DNA of 64,000 nucleotides from Anisakis pegreffii (lineage: Eukaryota > Nematoda > Chromadorea > Rhabditida > Anisakidae), in the NCBI GenBank assembly GCA_035041965.1, contig JAPYMA010000275.1:56076-120075 (forward strand). Direction: 5' to 3'. A program made the position numbers and the translations under genes. Of this stretch, positions 25,211-40,014 are shown piece after piece (the first letter of the stretch is position 1; every line of letters starts with the position of its first letter). Under the pieces are notes generated by a model. That model saw nothing but the letters and a program-made list of their open reading frames with translations. It did no database searches and had not been told where the DNA came from.

Positions 25211-28200
25211 TCTTGTTGCAGAGCAGATTCTTCATGAAACGAACACCTACACCTTAAACAGCCATCGATAAGTTTCATCAGAGGGCCAAAATGAAGACGA
25301 AAGCTCGAAAATGTTACTATACAGAGTGTTACACCTCACTGCCGAGCTGGTCTTACTGCACTGAATTGACTGAACTTCAATTGCTCGAACAATAAATCAA
25401 TCAAATCTACTGGGAAGATTTCATGCTCGGTGCAACATTTCGATGTGTTTACTCATAATTTTAATTTTAATGATGACGGGAACAGACTGGCCAAGATTTT
25501 CACTTACAAAGTAAACAGTCGAAAAAGTAAACAAATGAGCAAGTACATAAGTTAGGAATAAACAATGAGTAGTAGTAAACAGGTAAACATGATCAATAGC
25601 TGCGGTTCATGATTTATTGATGTGTCCTTAACGAGTAAACACAGCGGCGAACTGCTGCACCGAGCATGAAATTCGATCGGATCAGCGTGGTGATTAGATC
25701 GTATTTTCATGATTGCAGAGAGCATGCAAAATGAATCATCATGCATGAAATAATACACCAAATAGACGACTATTCAAACGTTATGCGGAAGACTGCAATT
25801 TTGCAACGATCAACATCGGTACTCGTGCACCAGATTTTGAAGTGTTTTATTTATTTTAATCATTCATGATTGAAGAAAGAAATAGCCCATGCTCCTGAAA
25901 ATCTGAAATATGTAAGTAAATTTGACGGTTTGCTACTAATATTACTGGAAAAATATTCATTACTGCTGTTCATTTTGTTGTGCGCTCTCAAATTATTATT
26001 TTTGGTTGCTTTTGTAGTTTATTGCTTTTTCATTGCTGTTATTATTGCTGTTAAGTGGAGGCTTCACGTTGAAAAATGCAAATCCTCACATGAAAATGTT
26101 TTGACTGAATATTTTACCGGTTGATTCACTAATAAATGATCTATATGTTGGAGTTTTGGTCGTCCTGGAGCCAAAATGAACAGATGCTATGCGTGTATGC
26201 ATATTCGCATAGATAAAAATAATTTCGTTGAATTGAAATGAGCAAAATTAAGTCCACGGAATCAATCATAATAAACTACTGTTCTCTTCCTTTACCTTAT
26301 TATCATGACTGATCGTATTGTGACTGCTATAATCGTTTCTAAAAATGTACAAATTTTTATGAATCACACAAGTTCTTATCGAACTACGACCATACCTGTT
26401 TGTGGAGACTGCAAAAAAATGAAAATATTGAGGAGAATTGAATGAGAAATAGAGTGGAAGTGAAAATTGGTGAAAAGAAATTCTTGTTCTTTGCTTTGAT
26501 AATAGAGTGAATTTCTTTAAGAAATACAAAAAAATAATTCGATAATCGCAATAATAATATATGGCGCAATTTTGTGCTGAAAATGAAACGACAATGATAA
26601 AAATGATAATTGCTGTGAAGAATTACTCCATTTCAAATAGGTAGTCTTTCAAATTTTTGGAATTGAGCATGCGATTGTACTCTAAATCGTATGAGATTGC
26701 TGATTGCTTTCCATAAAAGTGATGTCCAAGAATGTTAAGGAATTTGCAATGAATTCATTCATTGTTATGTCCCAGTCAGTAGAACCAAACAATAGATGCA
26801 ATATTGTACGACGGTAATTATCAAAAAATGCACGATGCATTCGTCGAATTCACTGATTGTAATTAACTTCCTCTTTTTTTTGCAAATGTTTCGCTGAAAT
26901 AAGCGATTTTTGAGGGGGAATTATCCCAATGTTTGTGGCACTCGTCTCATGAAAATTTCATTCCGTCACTTTTGGTGTTGCATAGGCAGACATTTGTTCC
27001 TAGACTCTGCAATGAGCGCTGAAATTCCTCGCCACTTTCAGTTGGATATTCAGTATTAATGAGCTTGATGTGCAGCGATAAGGACACATTTGTGGTCTTA
27101 TTAATGGGTTGAATAAATCAGAAACAGATCAATGTCTTTGAAAGATCGATTCGATTCAGTTCGTCAATGACAGAATTTTTTGCGTTTGATAAATTTGTGT
27201 CGTCAGCAGACGAAACACGCATCTTATCTGTTGCAGATAGTTATCGCAGCCTAGATGGTTATCTGGCGGAGACGAAAAATTTTTACTTCAGTAGAAATTT
27301 TGAACAATCAATACAACTACTGGACCCTTACTAATTGCAAAAAAAGGTCTTTTCATGGAAGCATGCGGATGCACCTAACAATAAGCAAATTTTTTGTTCT
27401 TATTCTGATTACAGAGAACAGAGGCAATGTTATTTTGAAAATGATTCAATTAGTGAATGCTTCGAATGAACACACAACGGAATATAGGATAGAGTTCCAG
27501 CAATTTCGGCCTATCTCATCCACAACAATCATGCATATTTGGCATTTGAACAAGGAGGATCGCTCAGAATCCGCCTTGAATACTGCCAGTGAGTTGAAAA
27601 GGCTCGACAGAAAAAACAATGCAATGTAATAGTTTTGGCTCATTAGCATGTTTCCTGCAAGCGTGAATGTAAAAAATACGCTCAAAATTGTGAGTAAAAT
27701 TTGATATTTTTTGCGCTTTTGAACAAGTGCTGAAAAATAAGTGTAGTGAATTCATCTGAAGCAATTTCAGACGTTGTTGGGTTTGCATCCAATGCATGAA
27801 TATTATATTGCAGTAAAGCATGCAGCATCATGCTCATCTCATAATATGCTTATTCCATCATTTATTTACTATCAAACAGTTCATATTTCGATCTATTGAG
27901 AGACGTCAACGTGTTTGCTTGAAAGCCTTTCATCGAAAACGCCATTCGAAACTTGGAACTTCCCTTTATAAGATGATTTATATCCGAGGCAACTCCATCT
28001 AGTGGTTATCAAGCAGCTCAATCGTGTGTGATCTATTGAAGATTGTTCTGTCTAATAGACTATTCGGTCTAATCGTTGGGTTCTACGACCTCAATTTCGT
28101 TCATTTCACTCAATTCCTTAAAATTTGGTGAAGTCTATAGAGTACTATGGTTAAACAGGAGCATGTTGTAATTGCATGATCATGTTTCAAAAAACAGTAA

Positions 28201-31200
28201 TGTTAATGCGTAGCACATGTGCTTTTCAGTATTTGCAGATTTTTTTCTTAAGTTAATGGCATTGAAAACTTATAATACTGATGAAAGAATCTGATAGTGA
28301 GTGTACCAACAGTCTGAAGATGACCAATTTTTACACAGATATGTTAGCTGACTCATTGGACTCTTTGATCATTCGGCGTCTTTCACTTCTATCTGGGTGC
28401 TTAAGTCGGCACTTTGAAGGCTCAAATAGTCAGCAGAAAATTATTTGCTTTTCGGATTTATTTACAGTTCTTTTGGAAATCAAAGCTGTAAATCACTCGT
28501 TGCATAGAATTCGTTCGTATGTTTTGTAGTATTTATTTATCGGTATTGTATTTGTTTACAATCGGGTTTACAGTTTAGAAAGTGTTCTAGCACGATGCTT
28601 GTATAATATTTCGTTTGTTGAGATTATTTTTTGCCTAGACTTAAGCTGTGCCTCACTTGTCATCAATGTATTGCACATTTTGCTCCTAGTTCTGATCAGT
28701 TTCAGAAACGCGATCCGTCTCTCCTTAAAGATCCGTAGACTGAAATGAAAATCCACCTGATTGCTGAAAATCACCAGTCGAGATTTTCACTCTCATTTCA
28801 GTTTCACTATTCGGAGATTCCAGTCAACGAATTCGATGTTTTCAAAAATTGGAATTCCATGTCCATAATGCCGGAAATTTGGTTGGTTCAAAAAAATTGA
28901 AATGAGAAATTTCAGTTTAAAAAAATTTTGGTTTTGAGTACATTCCTCATGCAAATTGCATAGATTTTTGATTGAATTTAGGATTCGTGCGCTGTGTCCG
29001 TTCGTGACTAATACATCCAGCATTATTGCTAGTTTCTTCCGCATTATTACTATTGCAATTGTAATCATTATTATTAGTGCTATTATTAATATTCTGATGA
29101 TTATTACTGACATTAGTTTCATCAACTAACTCCATTCCTATTCTTCTCATTCACCATTATGATTGCAGGTGAAAATTTATCGCTCCAGTCGCATTTCCAA
29201 CTCAATTATTCACCTTTTTTTGGTAATATTAATAGTGGATGATGAAATCCTTTGAATTCGTTCCTTACAATTACTTTTTTTCAGCACTCATCGAATAGAG
29301 TCGAATTTTTGCAGGTTATTCGACGAAATCACTTTTTTCACTGACTTTCTAATAGTAGATATTAGACAATTTGTAGTAGCAGATTCAAACGACAAAAATA
29401 ATTACTATCCGTCCACCTATTATATGTTTACCAAACAACGATTTACTACATATGAATAATGATTGTGCACTTTTCAAATTTGAAATACTTCTCATCTTCG
29501 TGGAATATTCGAAGTGATCATTTTCTAGGCAAAATCATAAACGCCGACCTAATCCGACCGAACAGGCATGCTATTTCCCATGATATTTTGCTCATTCAAT
29601 AGTATGGTAGTGCTTCTGTATAGGACTATGTTCATGCAGTTCAGATAAATTAAGTAATAAATAAATTGACGTTTGGATATTGCTAATAATTAATCAGCTG
29701 CAATATTGAGATTTTTTGTACTGGTTAAATTATTTATGTAGTATAGTAAAGTAATCATTTCTTCCTGTTTGATCACTGAAAGATAAAAGCGACCAAATAA
29801 TCAATGCATTTTTTCAAATGATCGCAACATTAGTGACCTTCACGAATAATTTAGAACCTGAAAAGAGCCATTGCAATTCAAAACAATGTGAGATTGGATG
29901 CAAAAAAGTTTTTGAGGATTTGATTAATGTTTTGGCTGGATGAGAGGAACACTTTGTTTATCGTTAGAACACATTGGATGTTGGCTGAGTGGTCGAGAGT
30001 CCAGTGTTGTCCAAGCAAATGAAGCGAAGTCCGCTTTGACAATCGTTTACAAGCGTTATTTTCACGCTTTGTTTTGCTCAATTGCCTTTATCTACTCACT
30101 AATCCGCATAACTGAGGCTATCTTTCAGGCGATTTCAACTCTCAACTTCCAATTCAGGCAGCAATTCAGGCATCTGATAAGATAATTTTTCCCTTTAGGT
30201 GAATTATTCTGAAACTCAAAAAGTATTCATCTTATCGCCAACTAACTATGCTTTGAGCATCACTCTATGAATGCCAATATTAATTTGTCCATTTCTAATT
30301 TCATCATTTGCCTGCTAAATTTATCGCAGTGTCAATCTATAATTATCTATATGCTGCACTAGGAAGTTGGAATTTTTGCACAGGCGACTCGAATCCAATT
30401 AAGTGATTGGTGGTGTTCTCTTGAGTTGGGCACTTCTTGAACGAACGATGTGCGAGCTGGTTTGGATGAATTGTTAGCTGTAGCTATTCATAGTAACATC
30501 CATAGATAAATAGATAGATATGTCATCAAAAGAGTTTTTCGTTTTATTTGTCCTTTTAACTAATAATTCCCTAAAGACATAACACTTCCATGACTATCGT
30601 TGTATGAATCGCAAACGCATGGTTGTTTTGATGGGCACAAAGAGGAAGCATGGCGCAAAAACATGAGTATTTTTGAGTTAAGCGTGAGCCAGATTTCCGT
30701 TTTTCGATCACTCAGATCTCATTTGCTGTACTTAAATCTCGTATATACGACGGATCATATATGCTGGATATTCTGATGCCTAATATAATCCTTCGATATG
30801 ATGCTTAGAACCTTATGGTTACATCAGTCTTGCAATCTTACAATTTTATGACTACGAATCGTTGATTTTAAATCTGGCTGTTGCTGAATTTTCATCATTT
30901 CGTCACATTTAGTTCCCATTTGTTCCCTCTTTCTTATGCTTTTTCTGTTAAAGTTTTTGGTGGAATCGTATTGTAATTGAAATTTCATTGAGATATTGAA
31001 GCATTCTGAGTAGGTTTTGAAGTTGTTTTGTGATTTCTTTGAACATAATAAGTTTCCAGGAAAGGCAACGAATAGTTTGAAGAAATTTTTCATTTCCGGA
31101 CACTATAAATCTTTTAGAATCGGTAACTGTTTGGAATAGTGAGAAAGTTCTACGAAAATAGAAGCATGATTTAGGCGTTGCGCGCAGTCAATCATACTAC

Positions 31201-34200
31201 GATCATAAAACATCGACAATCGTTTTTATGCGATGTAGTTTTTGAATTATGATTAATGCTCACCTCATAGTAAAGTATTGATCAAGCTGATAGGCTACTG
31301 ACGACATTCTCTGCTGAATTGATTCAGAAACACGCATTTCGAGAAGAAAATTTCATTCGTTGATGTAAATGCGGTTCACGGCATCCCGAGACCTTTCTGC
31401 TTGGAATTTTACTGCTGTAATTCATTGTCATCGCTGCTATGATCTGAGCTTATGAATCGCACGTAAAAGTGAACCTATTTCGAATGCACACTCATAAAAT
31501 TGATCAACTGCAGACAATACGACCTTATACGTGAGATTATGCTGCATGCTTAAACGAGCATGTCTTGACATCGGGAAGTGGATCGTTCACAAAATATATG
31601 CTCCCATTTTTCAGAATCTACAACTCTCCTCTGAATATAATGGTACCAAAAATTCTGTGCATTCAATAAGGCCTGATCATACGGATTGCCTAATGATGAT
31701 GTCTCTATTTCTATTTCTAATGCAAAAATCAGCTGACTAAAACAACCATGATTCCACCGATTGAATATAATTGCGTATCATTATGAATTTACAACAGCTA
31801 ATCAAAAGACTATTTCAAAATATCAATTCTTATCATTCCAACATGTTAAATGCTATGTTTTCCGCAAAATACTACATTAACGTTCATGAAATGCTTCGCA
31901 TAATTTCAGAAGACGGATGTCGGATTCAGAAGAAATTGCTGAATGGCATCATTCGAGTCTTGTCCATAAATTGTCATCATGCTATTCACATCGAATTGAA
32001 TCGTAATAGTCATGCATTTTGGAATAGGCACCGAAATGTGGTTGTTATGCATTCAAACTGCATCAATTGCTTCATATTCTATGCATCGTTCATATGCGAT
32101 CTCTTCATAAACATATATCACTGTGATCATAAGCACAACAAAAATAATATTTGTATTAACAATAGTGATAATAATAACATTGATACTGCTGTTGCTGCTG
32201 ACAAAAATGATAATAGCGTAACGCATCCTCAATAAAACTACTTATCAATGAATGCCATTAACTTACGAATAAACTTGTCTCAAGAACATTAACCACATCG
32301 TTTAATAACATCTGCACATCCGTATTCTTCATAAACAATTCCTTTGCCATGAATATGAACTCAGTCACAAATCCACAACATATTCTATGCATTCCATTCA
32401 TCTGTCACTATTCACGTCAATTCGATTTCTTCAGCATCAGCAATGAAAAACAACTCTGCTTGCATAATCCCACTTGAAAAGGCGATCATCTTCGGAAATT
32501 CTTTCCCTTACCTGAAATATGTTTGTATTTAAGTATTTATAGACTTGTGCATGTCTACATACTTCGACTGAAATAGGTTAAATAGCTTTCCAAGCCTTGG
32601 CTGAATAGTTTATTAATGAAATATATTAGCACATGACCCAAATTATCCACCCATTCGCACAGTTCAAGTCTGGAAAAGTTAACATTCAGTCTTAACTTGC
32701 TAATTTTCTGGTACCTATCATTTTGCTGCACTCAAATGCTTTGTAACCAACCTCATGAATGACGGCCAGCTATGAATTTAGGTCCTTAATCTCATTAGCA
32801 CTTGATGCTTTCGTTAAAGTAGATGAGAGATTGCTTTAAATTTTCATAATTCCAATTAGTCTTCTTGATGGAAGATTCTGTTGTTGATATGCAATAAAAT
32901 TGTCGAAGCTGTTATTGTTTCATTACTCGTTTATTTATACTGAACTGCCGTAGGTTTGATGAAACCTGCAGCAAACAGTGAATCACAGTTTTGCCTCAGC
33001 ATTTTGCAACATCACATGAACATACTCCGTTTATTCATTTAAGCACAATATTACAATAATTCATCAATCACGCGAATCGCTCCAGCAAAGTGGGAACGTG
33101 GTACTAAAAGGTCTATTGCCAAAGTTATTTCAGGAGACTTTGTGGGTGTAGAATTTTTTTCACTTTATATCATAATCTGCGCATTTTAAAGATCTTTAAG
33201 AGGTGAGTGAGATTGTTCTTTTCTTACTTCAAAGGTTACATTTTCGTATTATATGCCAACTGCTAGCTGGATGTTATACCATTTATGTAGATATCTGCTG
33301 ATATAATGTCAGTCGTTACAATCTGCATCGTGTTGTAACAATAGAATTTATGTTGCTCTACTGCTAAAGCATTTGGATGTAAGAGTTTCAATCAAGTAAG
33401 TTTACTTTGAATAAGGTATTTGTCGCATTTATCATGCATTGAATGTTGCATATGTATTTTTATCATTAACATGAAAACAAACTCAGTAATTCATCGTTGA
33501 CATGGCTATTTTTGTCATTTCTTGTGTTGTTGGGTTATTTCATTGGTTCATATGTCTATATCTTACTCCTGTTATTGCTTTTGTTTTCTTATACCTTACA
33601 ATGCGCACACTTGATTACAGCATCAAATAAAGTTTCTCGTTTCATACAAAAACTTAGTAAGATAGTATTTTCAGTAAGTAACATGATTTTAACTGCACGA
33701 ATGCATGGTTTAAGAAGTCTGAGAATAATTGCTAAATCCAGCCTTGAAGTTTCTACGAAAATCTCCAAAATCAACCGTATGAGACTTATGATCGTCATAG
33801 ATCATAAAAACCATATGCATAACTTTATGTAAAAGAATAAAATCATAGAATGAATAGAAGAAAACTTTGTTGGAACTCACAAAGGTTATCCCTACTTACA
33901 ATTCACTCCTCGAGGAAGTTCTTTCGATTGGTCTTCTAATGAGATCGATTGCCTGTCCGTTTAATCGGATTCCACTGTTTCAATCAAAACGTTGCAGCTT
34001 AGAAGTTCTAATAGTTAGAACCTTTTTCATTAGGCAGTCCTTTTACCTGCTTAAAATAAAATGCAACTCGCCATTTTTCCTACTCTTTTGCCATCTTCTT
34101 CAAATATCTGTTGCGATTTTCAGTGCGTAATTTACTCGCTTCGTTGGTTGGTTGCAAAGGACACGAATGATTAGCGAGTGAATTAGCGCATTTACACATT

Positions 34201-37200
34201 TACACATTTTGCCGAACTAACATTTCAGACTTCACACTAACTACAGATTATTGTCTGATGGAGTTGTTATATGGCCAATAACCTCAACCAAAATGTACTT
34301 TTTCGCACACTGAATGTGTTGCTGATCTTATAGCATCTGCATAGTAGTTAGTACTTTTTGTGGTAGCTGCATCTTCTCGATGAGAAAGCGAGCCGTTTGC
34401 TGATATTTGTAAAAGTGAAGACTTGAGTGAATAAAAGACTCACGAAATGGAACAACCAGATGTTCTCAAAATTTACTTACTAACAATCAGTAGCTGTTGA
34501 AATCGACTGCGTCGCGTACCTACCGAATCCTAATTCATTCTAAAACATTAGTCTCATTCGATAAGAGCATTCGTCCACACTGATGATGGTGAGAATGGAA
34601 TCGAATCGAATTGAAAAATAGCAACAAAAAGCCAACATTGTGAAACATTTACATTTAAATTGATGGATGAACGAAGAAGCCAGAACAAATACGAAGCTAA
34701 ACAACCGAATGAATACGAAATTCTCACGTTGTTCTCATCACTTCATTCGCGAAAAACACCATCATTAAATTTTCCGTCTCTCCCAAAAAAAAATTCTCTC
34801 AGCCCCAGCTATCTGTCCATCCATCACAGCTATCAGCGGCCGAATGTTTTACATCTTCTTGCTTTTTTTTTGGCTGCAACCTTCTTTATGCCATTGTTTA
34901 TCGGTGATGTACAAATCCTGATGGGTGCTGAGAGCGGCGCCACTCTGTCTATTGTCGTCGTTTCATTTGTGAATCATTAGCCACTCTGTCTCCACTTAGA
35001 GATTCAGTTGTAACCACAACGAAGAGTTCATTCTCTCGTCATTTTCATTTTCAGCATCAATTTCATCCGGAATTTCATAAGTCCACCGCAAAATATTGCT
35101 TTGTTCGAACCATTTCCTGGGTTTGCCGAGGGACTGAGAATCTCTCCATTCATTTGCGCATTCGTTCTTCGTGCATCTCAAAAGGAAAATAAATTTCTGC
35201 CTCTTCAAAAAAAGTTGCATCTAACTATAAGGAATTTCCTCTCGCTTGCGTGAATTCACTCGCAAATTTATTGCCTGAGAGCATTGTTTCAGTTTGCTGA
35301 AAAAATGGAAATATTCATGGGTAATTAAACAAAACGATGATAGGACGACCTTGACGAATGAGAAAATCGATTCAACATTTATTCCGAAGACCGAATAATC
35401 AGTATGACAGTGATAAGTATGATAAGCTCTATCCATTAAGACCAGCAATAACTGCGTTTGTGATACATCACACTATTTACTGCTTTTTGGATATAATTTG
35501 TTGCATATTTCAGTATTTGCTTAAGATATCTGCCTGCGAGATCACATACAATTCTTCACGTCTAATTTTATGCAAGTTTTGATATACAGTTATCTTTTCA
35601 GCTAATATACTGAAATTTTTTGTGTTTTATTCAATGAAGCTTCAAACTCAGGTTGTTTCCAAATGCAACTATTGAAAACAATGCACCCATTTGATTCAAG
35701 CCATCAATTTCCGAATACAATTCGTTGAGAGGCGCACAGCAACAAAACGTGTCCTTCGTCCACCTATGCCGCTGACTGTGAGAACAACGAATTGGCTGAA
35801 CACTACTAAAAATCAGCCTAAAATAGCCATTTGAAATGCATCCATCCATTTTTGTTTCCTTCATTCCGCTGTCTCATTGCAAGATTAATCGCTTATCACA
35901 AAAATGTTCCATTTCCATTGTTTTTCCCTAACCATTATCCCACTAAATCATTTCCTCTTTTACATTTTCGTATTCTGTTTACGTTACTTTTCAACCTTTC
36001 ACTATTTTTATAAATAATGTTTTTTGCAACAGCAAAAAATGCGAATATCACTAAGCCATTATCATTCACTACGGTAGTCTGACTGTGAATATTGCAAACA
36101 ATTGGAAAAATTCTTTCGTATTGATCAAAATTAAGTCTGCAGTTGATCGAGAAATGAAATCGGAATGCCGTGCGATTCCATATGGAATTTGCTAATCAGT
36201 ATGTCTTGCGATTTCATACGATTTCTTGATGATATCATGATGTTGCGATAATTTATCATGTTCTCAAAACACAAGCGAATGCAACAAAAAGCGAACTCAG
36301 CTTGTCAGTTGCTATATATCATGAATGAATGTTTATCTCACATATGTCTATTTTTGCTATGCATAACTTTGCACCGTCTCAGCATCATGTCTCTCAGTAT
36401 TCCGTCACATTCACATTAACTGCGAACTGACAAGCAATTATGTGGCAATTCTATTGACAGCTTCACAGTTCTAATCACTCATGAGTCATGATCGCAAAAC
36501 ATTCACTTTAATGCGTATCCGTTTGATTGTGATTAACGAGGTAAGAGAAAAACATTTGTTATAATTATGGTAGCATTAATAGTATTATTCATAACAATAA
36601 TATCACAGCAACAGCAATCTTTCTAGTTAGAAGGTAACTCGTTGTTGTGGAGCGATCTGTCATCAGTTTGAAGGTGAATTCACTCGAAAATCAAGCGAAA
36701 ACTCAATCATGATAGTGTCATAAAGTCTGTCACCTTCATTCACTAAAGTCATGGAGACGAAAGCATTTCCAACGGGATTATCAGTAGTAAGCATTTGACA
36801 GTCTCTGTAGATTGATCAGTAGCCAATGGAAAAATCCCTTTTTTGATTTAAAATGATCGCAGCACAGATCGTTTAGCCGTTTCCACAGTTCGATCGCTTC
36901 ATCTCGATCGGCTATTGGATGGCGCTAGAAAATTGATGAATCTCCGGGAAATATTGATGCAAACATCTTAACTACTTTTTAAGAACAAAGAATAAAGAAA
37001 TCTGCGGAAATGACAGATACGAGAAGGAACTTTCATTCAGCGAGGAGAGAAATTCTAATTGAGTAACGGAAGTTGTGCGCATCGGCAACCGTGTAAACAA
37101 CTGAATTTCATTTCCAATTTACAATTTTAAATGTCACAAAATCAGTGGAGCATTGTGAAACCATTCACTGAATCAAACAAAAATTAATTCGGTTTGGTGT

Positions 37201-40014
37201 CAACATTTGTTTCGGAATTTTTTCCTCTAATCGAATTTTGTGCCGAACGATTCAAATGAAATATATCATTAAATGAACGAATCGTTTGTAAATGTAAATG
37301 TGAATGTTGAAATTGGGAAATTGATGTGTTGAAATGTGTAACCAGGTAATAGACACATAACATAACAACAATGTCGACATTTCAACGATATAATAATATT
37401 CAAGCAGTTTCAGGAGAAGAGCATTTTAACGTCGTCCTTTCAACTGTCAGTCAAATTGAGCCATTTTTGAATCGCATCATCGAATAATATCAATTGAAAA
37501 TGCATTTGTGAACTCTTCAATAGGTTATGCAGATTAGCAATTTCATGTTTTGCATGGATGTATGCAACGATGTGTGTTCTTCCTTTTTGCCGTTCACTTT
37601 CTCCAATTTCTCATTCATTAATTCAAATTTCATTTCGTTGATCCACAAAATGCCTTTCATTTCAATTTCAATTTCGATAAGATTGCCTAGTGTTACCGCA
37701 TACGAACTTGTTGTAAACTATTGATATCAAGCAAAAAATTGATGAGCTGCCATAGAAGTCATACAAACTGGAATCAGTTCACAACGTAAGGATAAAATCT
37801 GATCGATTCTGGAGTCGTCGAACCATTGTACTCTCAATCCATGAATCAAGTCTGTGGTAACTTAGAGATTATTTTACTATCTTAAGCGGGCGAAAAGCCG
37901 TGATTTTGCTCGATTCAAAACGGTGTGACCACTAGTTTTATCAAGGAATGACCTTACACTTTCTATTTCTGGTGAGTTCATGGTCGTAAACATGTTGTAG
38001 AGATAACACGAGAGGAGGATTAATCCTTTTGTTTGTGATTCAACGTATTCGATCATGAACAAAAGGGAAGTGTTTTACGATGCAAGCAATACGAATAGAG
38101 AACGACAGATCTAAGGTCGTCACTGAGAAATTGGAGTGTTTGACGTGAAGAATTCTGTTGCTACTTAGAAGGGAAGGAATGAAGGAAGGGAGGCCATCTA
38201 GGTTAATTCCTACAATGTTTCTTAATTATCAGTGCTCATAGAAGGTATTTGTTTATTTTTGTCTTGTGGAATGTAATTTGCCAGTTTCAAGCTATATCTA
38301 TACCTAGGTTTATTCATCACAATCCAATTTTTTATCTTATCACGAAACCGATATTCGGTTATATGAAAGAATTTATGCTGTAGACGGATGGTGCTCACAT
38401 TCATTTTGAGAGATATAGCCTGATTTCGGAAAATGTGCCATTAAGCTGCATAATTGCAACAGAACGTCTGACTATATATTTGATCTCACTAGAGCATTAT
38501 TTCCTTGCGAATGTCTTCAGCATGCTTTTCAGACCGCAAAACGTCGTAATCCTCTACGAGAGCAAGCTCTTGCTAGTCCATGAACGATCGTTCATGAGAA
38601 TGAGTTCATCTCAGTCTAGACAATGGTGAATTCGAAGGTTCTTCAAAGAACAATTCAATCGAAAAAATTCCACCTCTCCTACACATAAATCATTATTGCG
38701 TTTAAATATTGATAAAAATCTTTTATGCATGAAAACAACACGATATACGGAACAAAAACAACCGAACAAAGCAATCATGTACTCAAATGTACCAGAAAAA
38801 TATCAATCAGATTGGTTACCTCGACCCGATTTTGCTGCATTCCAACTCCACCCTCACTCCAAACAAGCCCATATTTATAAAATTGCTCTTCGAATTCGCT
38901 CTCACAATTGAAATTCTACGCCGTGATTGCTTCCAATTGCATGTTCTCTTTTTGTTTATCATTCACATTGATGCGGCTATTATCATTGTTATGTTATCAA
39001 TGTTGCCACCGCTGATAACAATAACAATAACAATGATAATAACAATAACACTATGAAGCTATAAGTCATCATTGTTCACATTACCTTCGTTGTAATTTTT
39101 TCCATTGTAAACATCCAGACTGCTCCCACACGACATTGTATAAATCTTTTGGAATGCTGCAATCAGTTTCGTTTGAAATCTTCTCGTTCGCTTGCCAGAG
39201 ACATACATTTTTTCGGGGTTTGCAATCAGTAGAGGTAGTAATTAATGAGTGAACTAACTGTGCATTGGTGTACATTTTGTCGACAGCAACGAGCGATATT
39301 TTTCGAGTTTCTTGTATTTGTTGATGTTTTGTTTTGAGCAAAATGATTATTGGAAGTTTTTTTTTGGTTTGTTGAATTGGTGTTATCACATCGCTGTACG
39401 TTTGCTCTACCTTTGCTTTAGCCGATCATTCATTTCGATTCGTCAATAGTTTCGGAACACCTTTCGATAGTGTTATCAAAACATATCTGAAACATTGAAA
39501 GCTAGCTAGAAAACTGCTGAAGATCTACTAGTATTCTTTCGAATTTTCACGTGCTAATTTAATATTGTTTATGATTATGCTTATTGTAATTAATATTGCT
39601 ACTGTGTGATTCCTCTAATGCTACGTCATCCTTCCTAAAATATCTTACATTGAAAAAACCAGGATTTTTTCAAAGTTTAAGTTCGAAACTGCAATAAAAC
39701 TGTTGAATGAATGTGTGTAATAATATGTACATATACTACCAACTGCTTTGATAGTCTACTTGATATTGTTACAAATAGCAACAATAATACCGATGATAAT
39801 GATGATTTTGATGATAATCTCCTCAAAAATAATCGTGATAATTTCAGCTGAGAACACAGACAACATAAACAACAAGTCCATAATGTACATCGTCCACAAA
39901 TTGTTCGCTTCTTGTCCATCTCAATGAAGATCAAGCGATATTCAGACGTTTAATTTTTTCTTTCACTATAATCTATGAACATATCTTCAAGTAATCTGCC
40001 GTAATCCTTCAACA
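25211..40014. other. About 15 kb with no supported gene
   Basis: Long AT-rich stretch between the tentative peptide gene and the Kunitz/EGF gene. The longest ORFs (for example about 124 codons at 27255, 154 at 31771, 111 at 33497) are rich in Phe/Ile/Asn/His/Lys. They have no recognisable motif and no compatible neighbouring exons. Simple sequence includes AAC/AAT runs at about 39013-39053 and ATT/GTT runs at 25930-26050 and 29020-29110. Some of this must be the promoter region of the Kunitz gene. No tRNA, rRNA or transposon end was recognised. Confidence 0.4.

Noticed and set aside
27255..27629. 124-codon ORF with a possible internal acceptor
   Set aside because: No compatible neighbouring exon and no family resemblance; an antisense ORF overlaps it as well.
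31771..32235. 154-codon ORF, the longest unspliced one in the gene desert
   Set aside because: Asn/His/Ile-rich composition typical of AT-rich non-coding DNA, no motif, no upstream ATG context, and it ends in AAT/ATA repeats.
33497..33832. 111-codon hydrophobic ORF
   Set aside because: It starts at TTG, is built from T-rich low-complexity DNA, and has no splice or start context.
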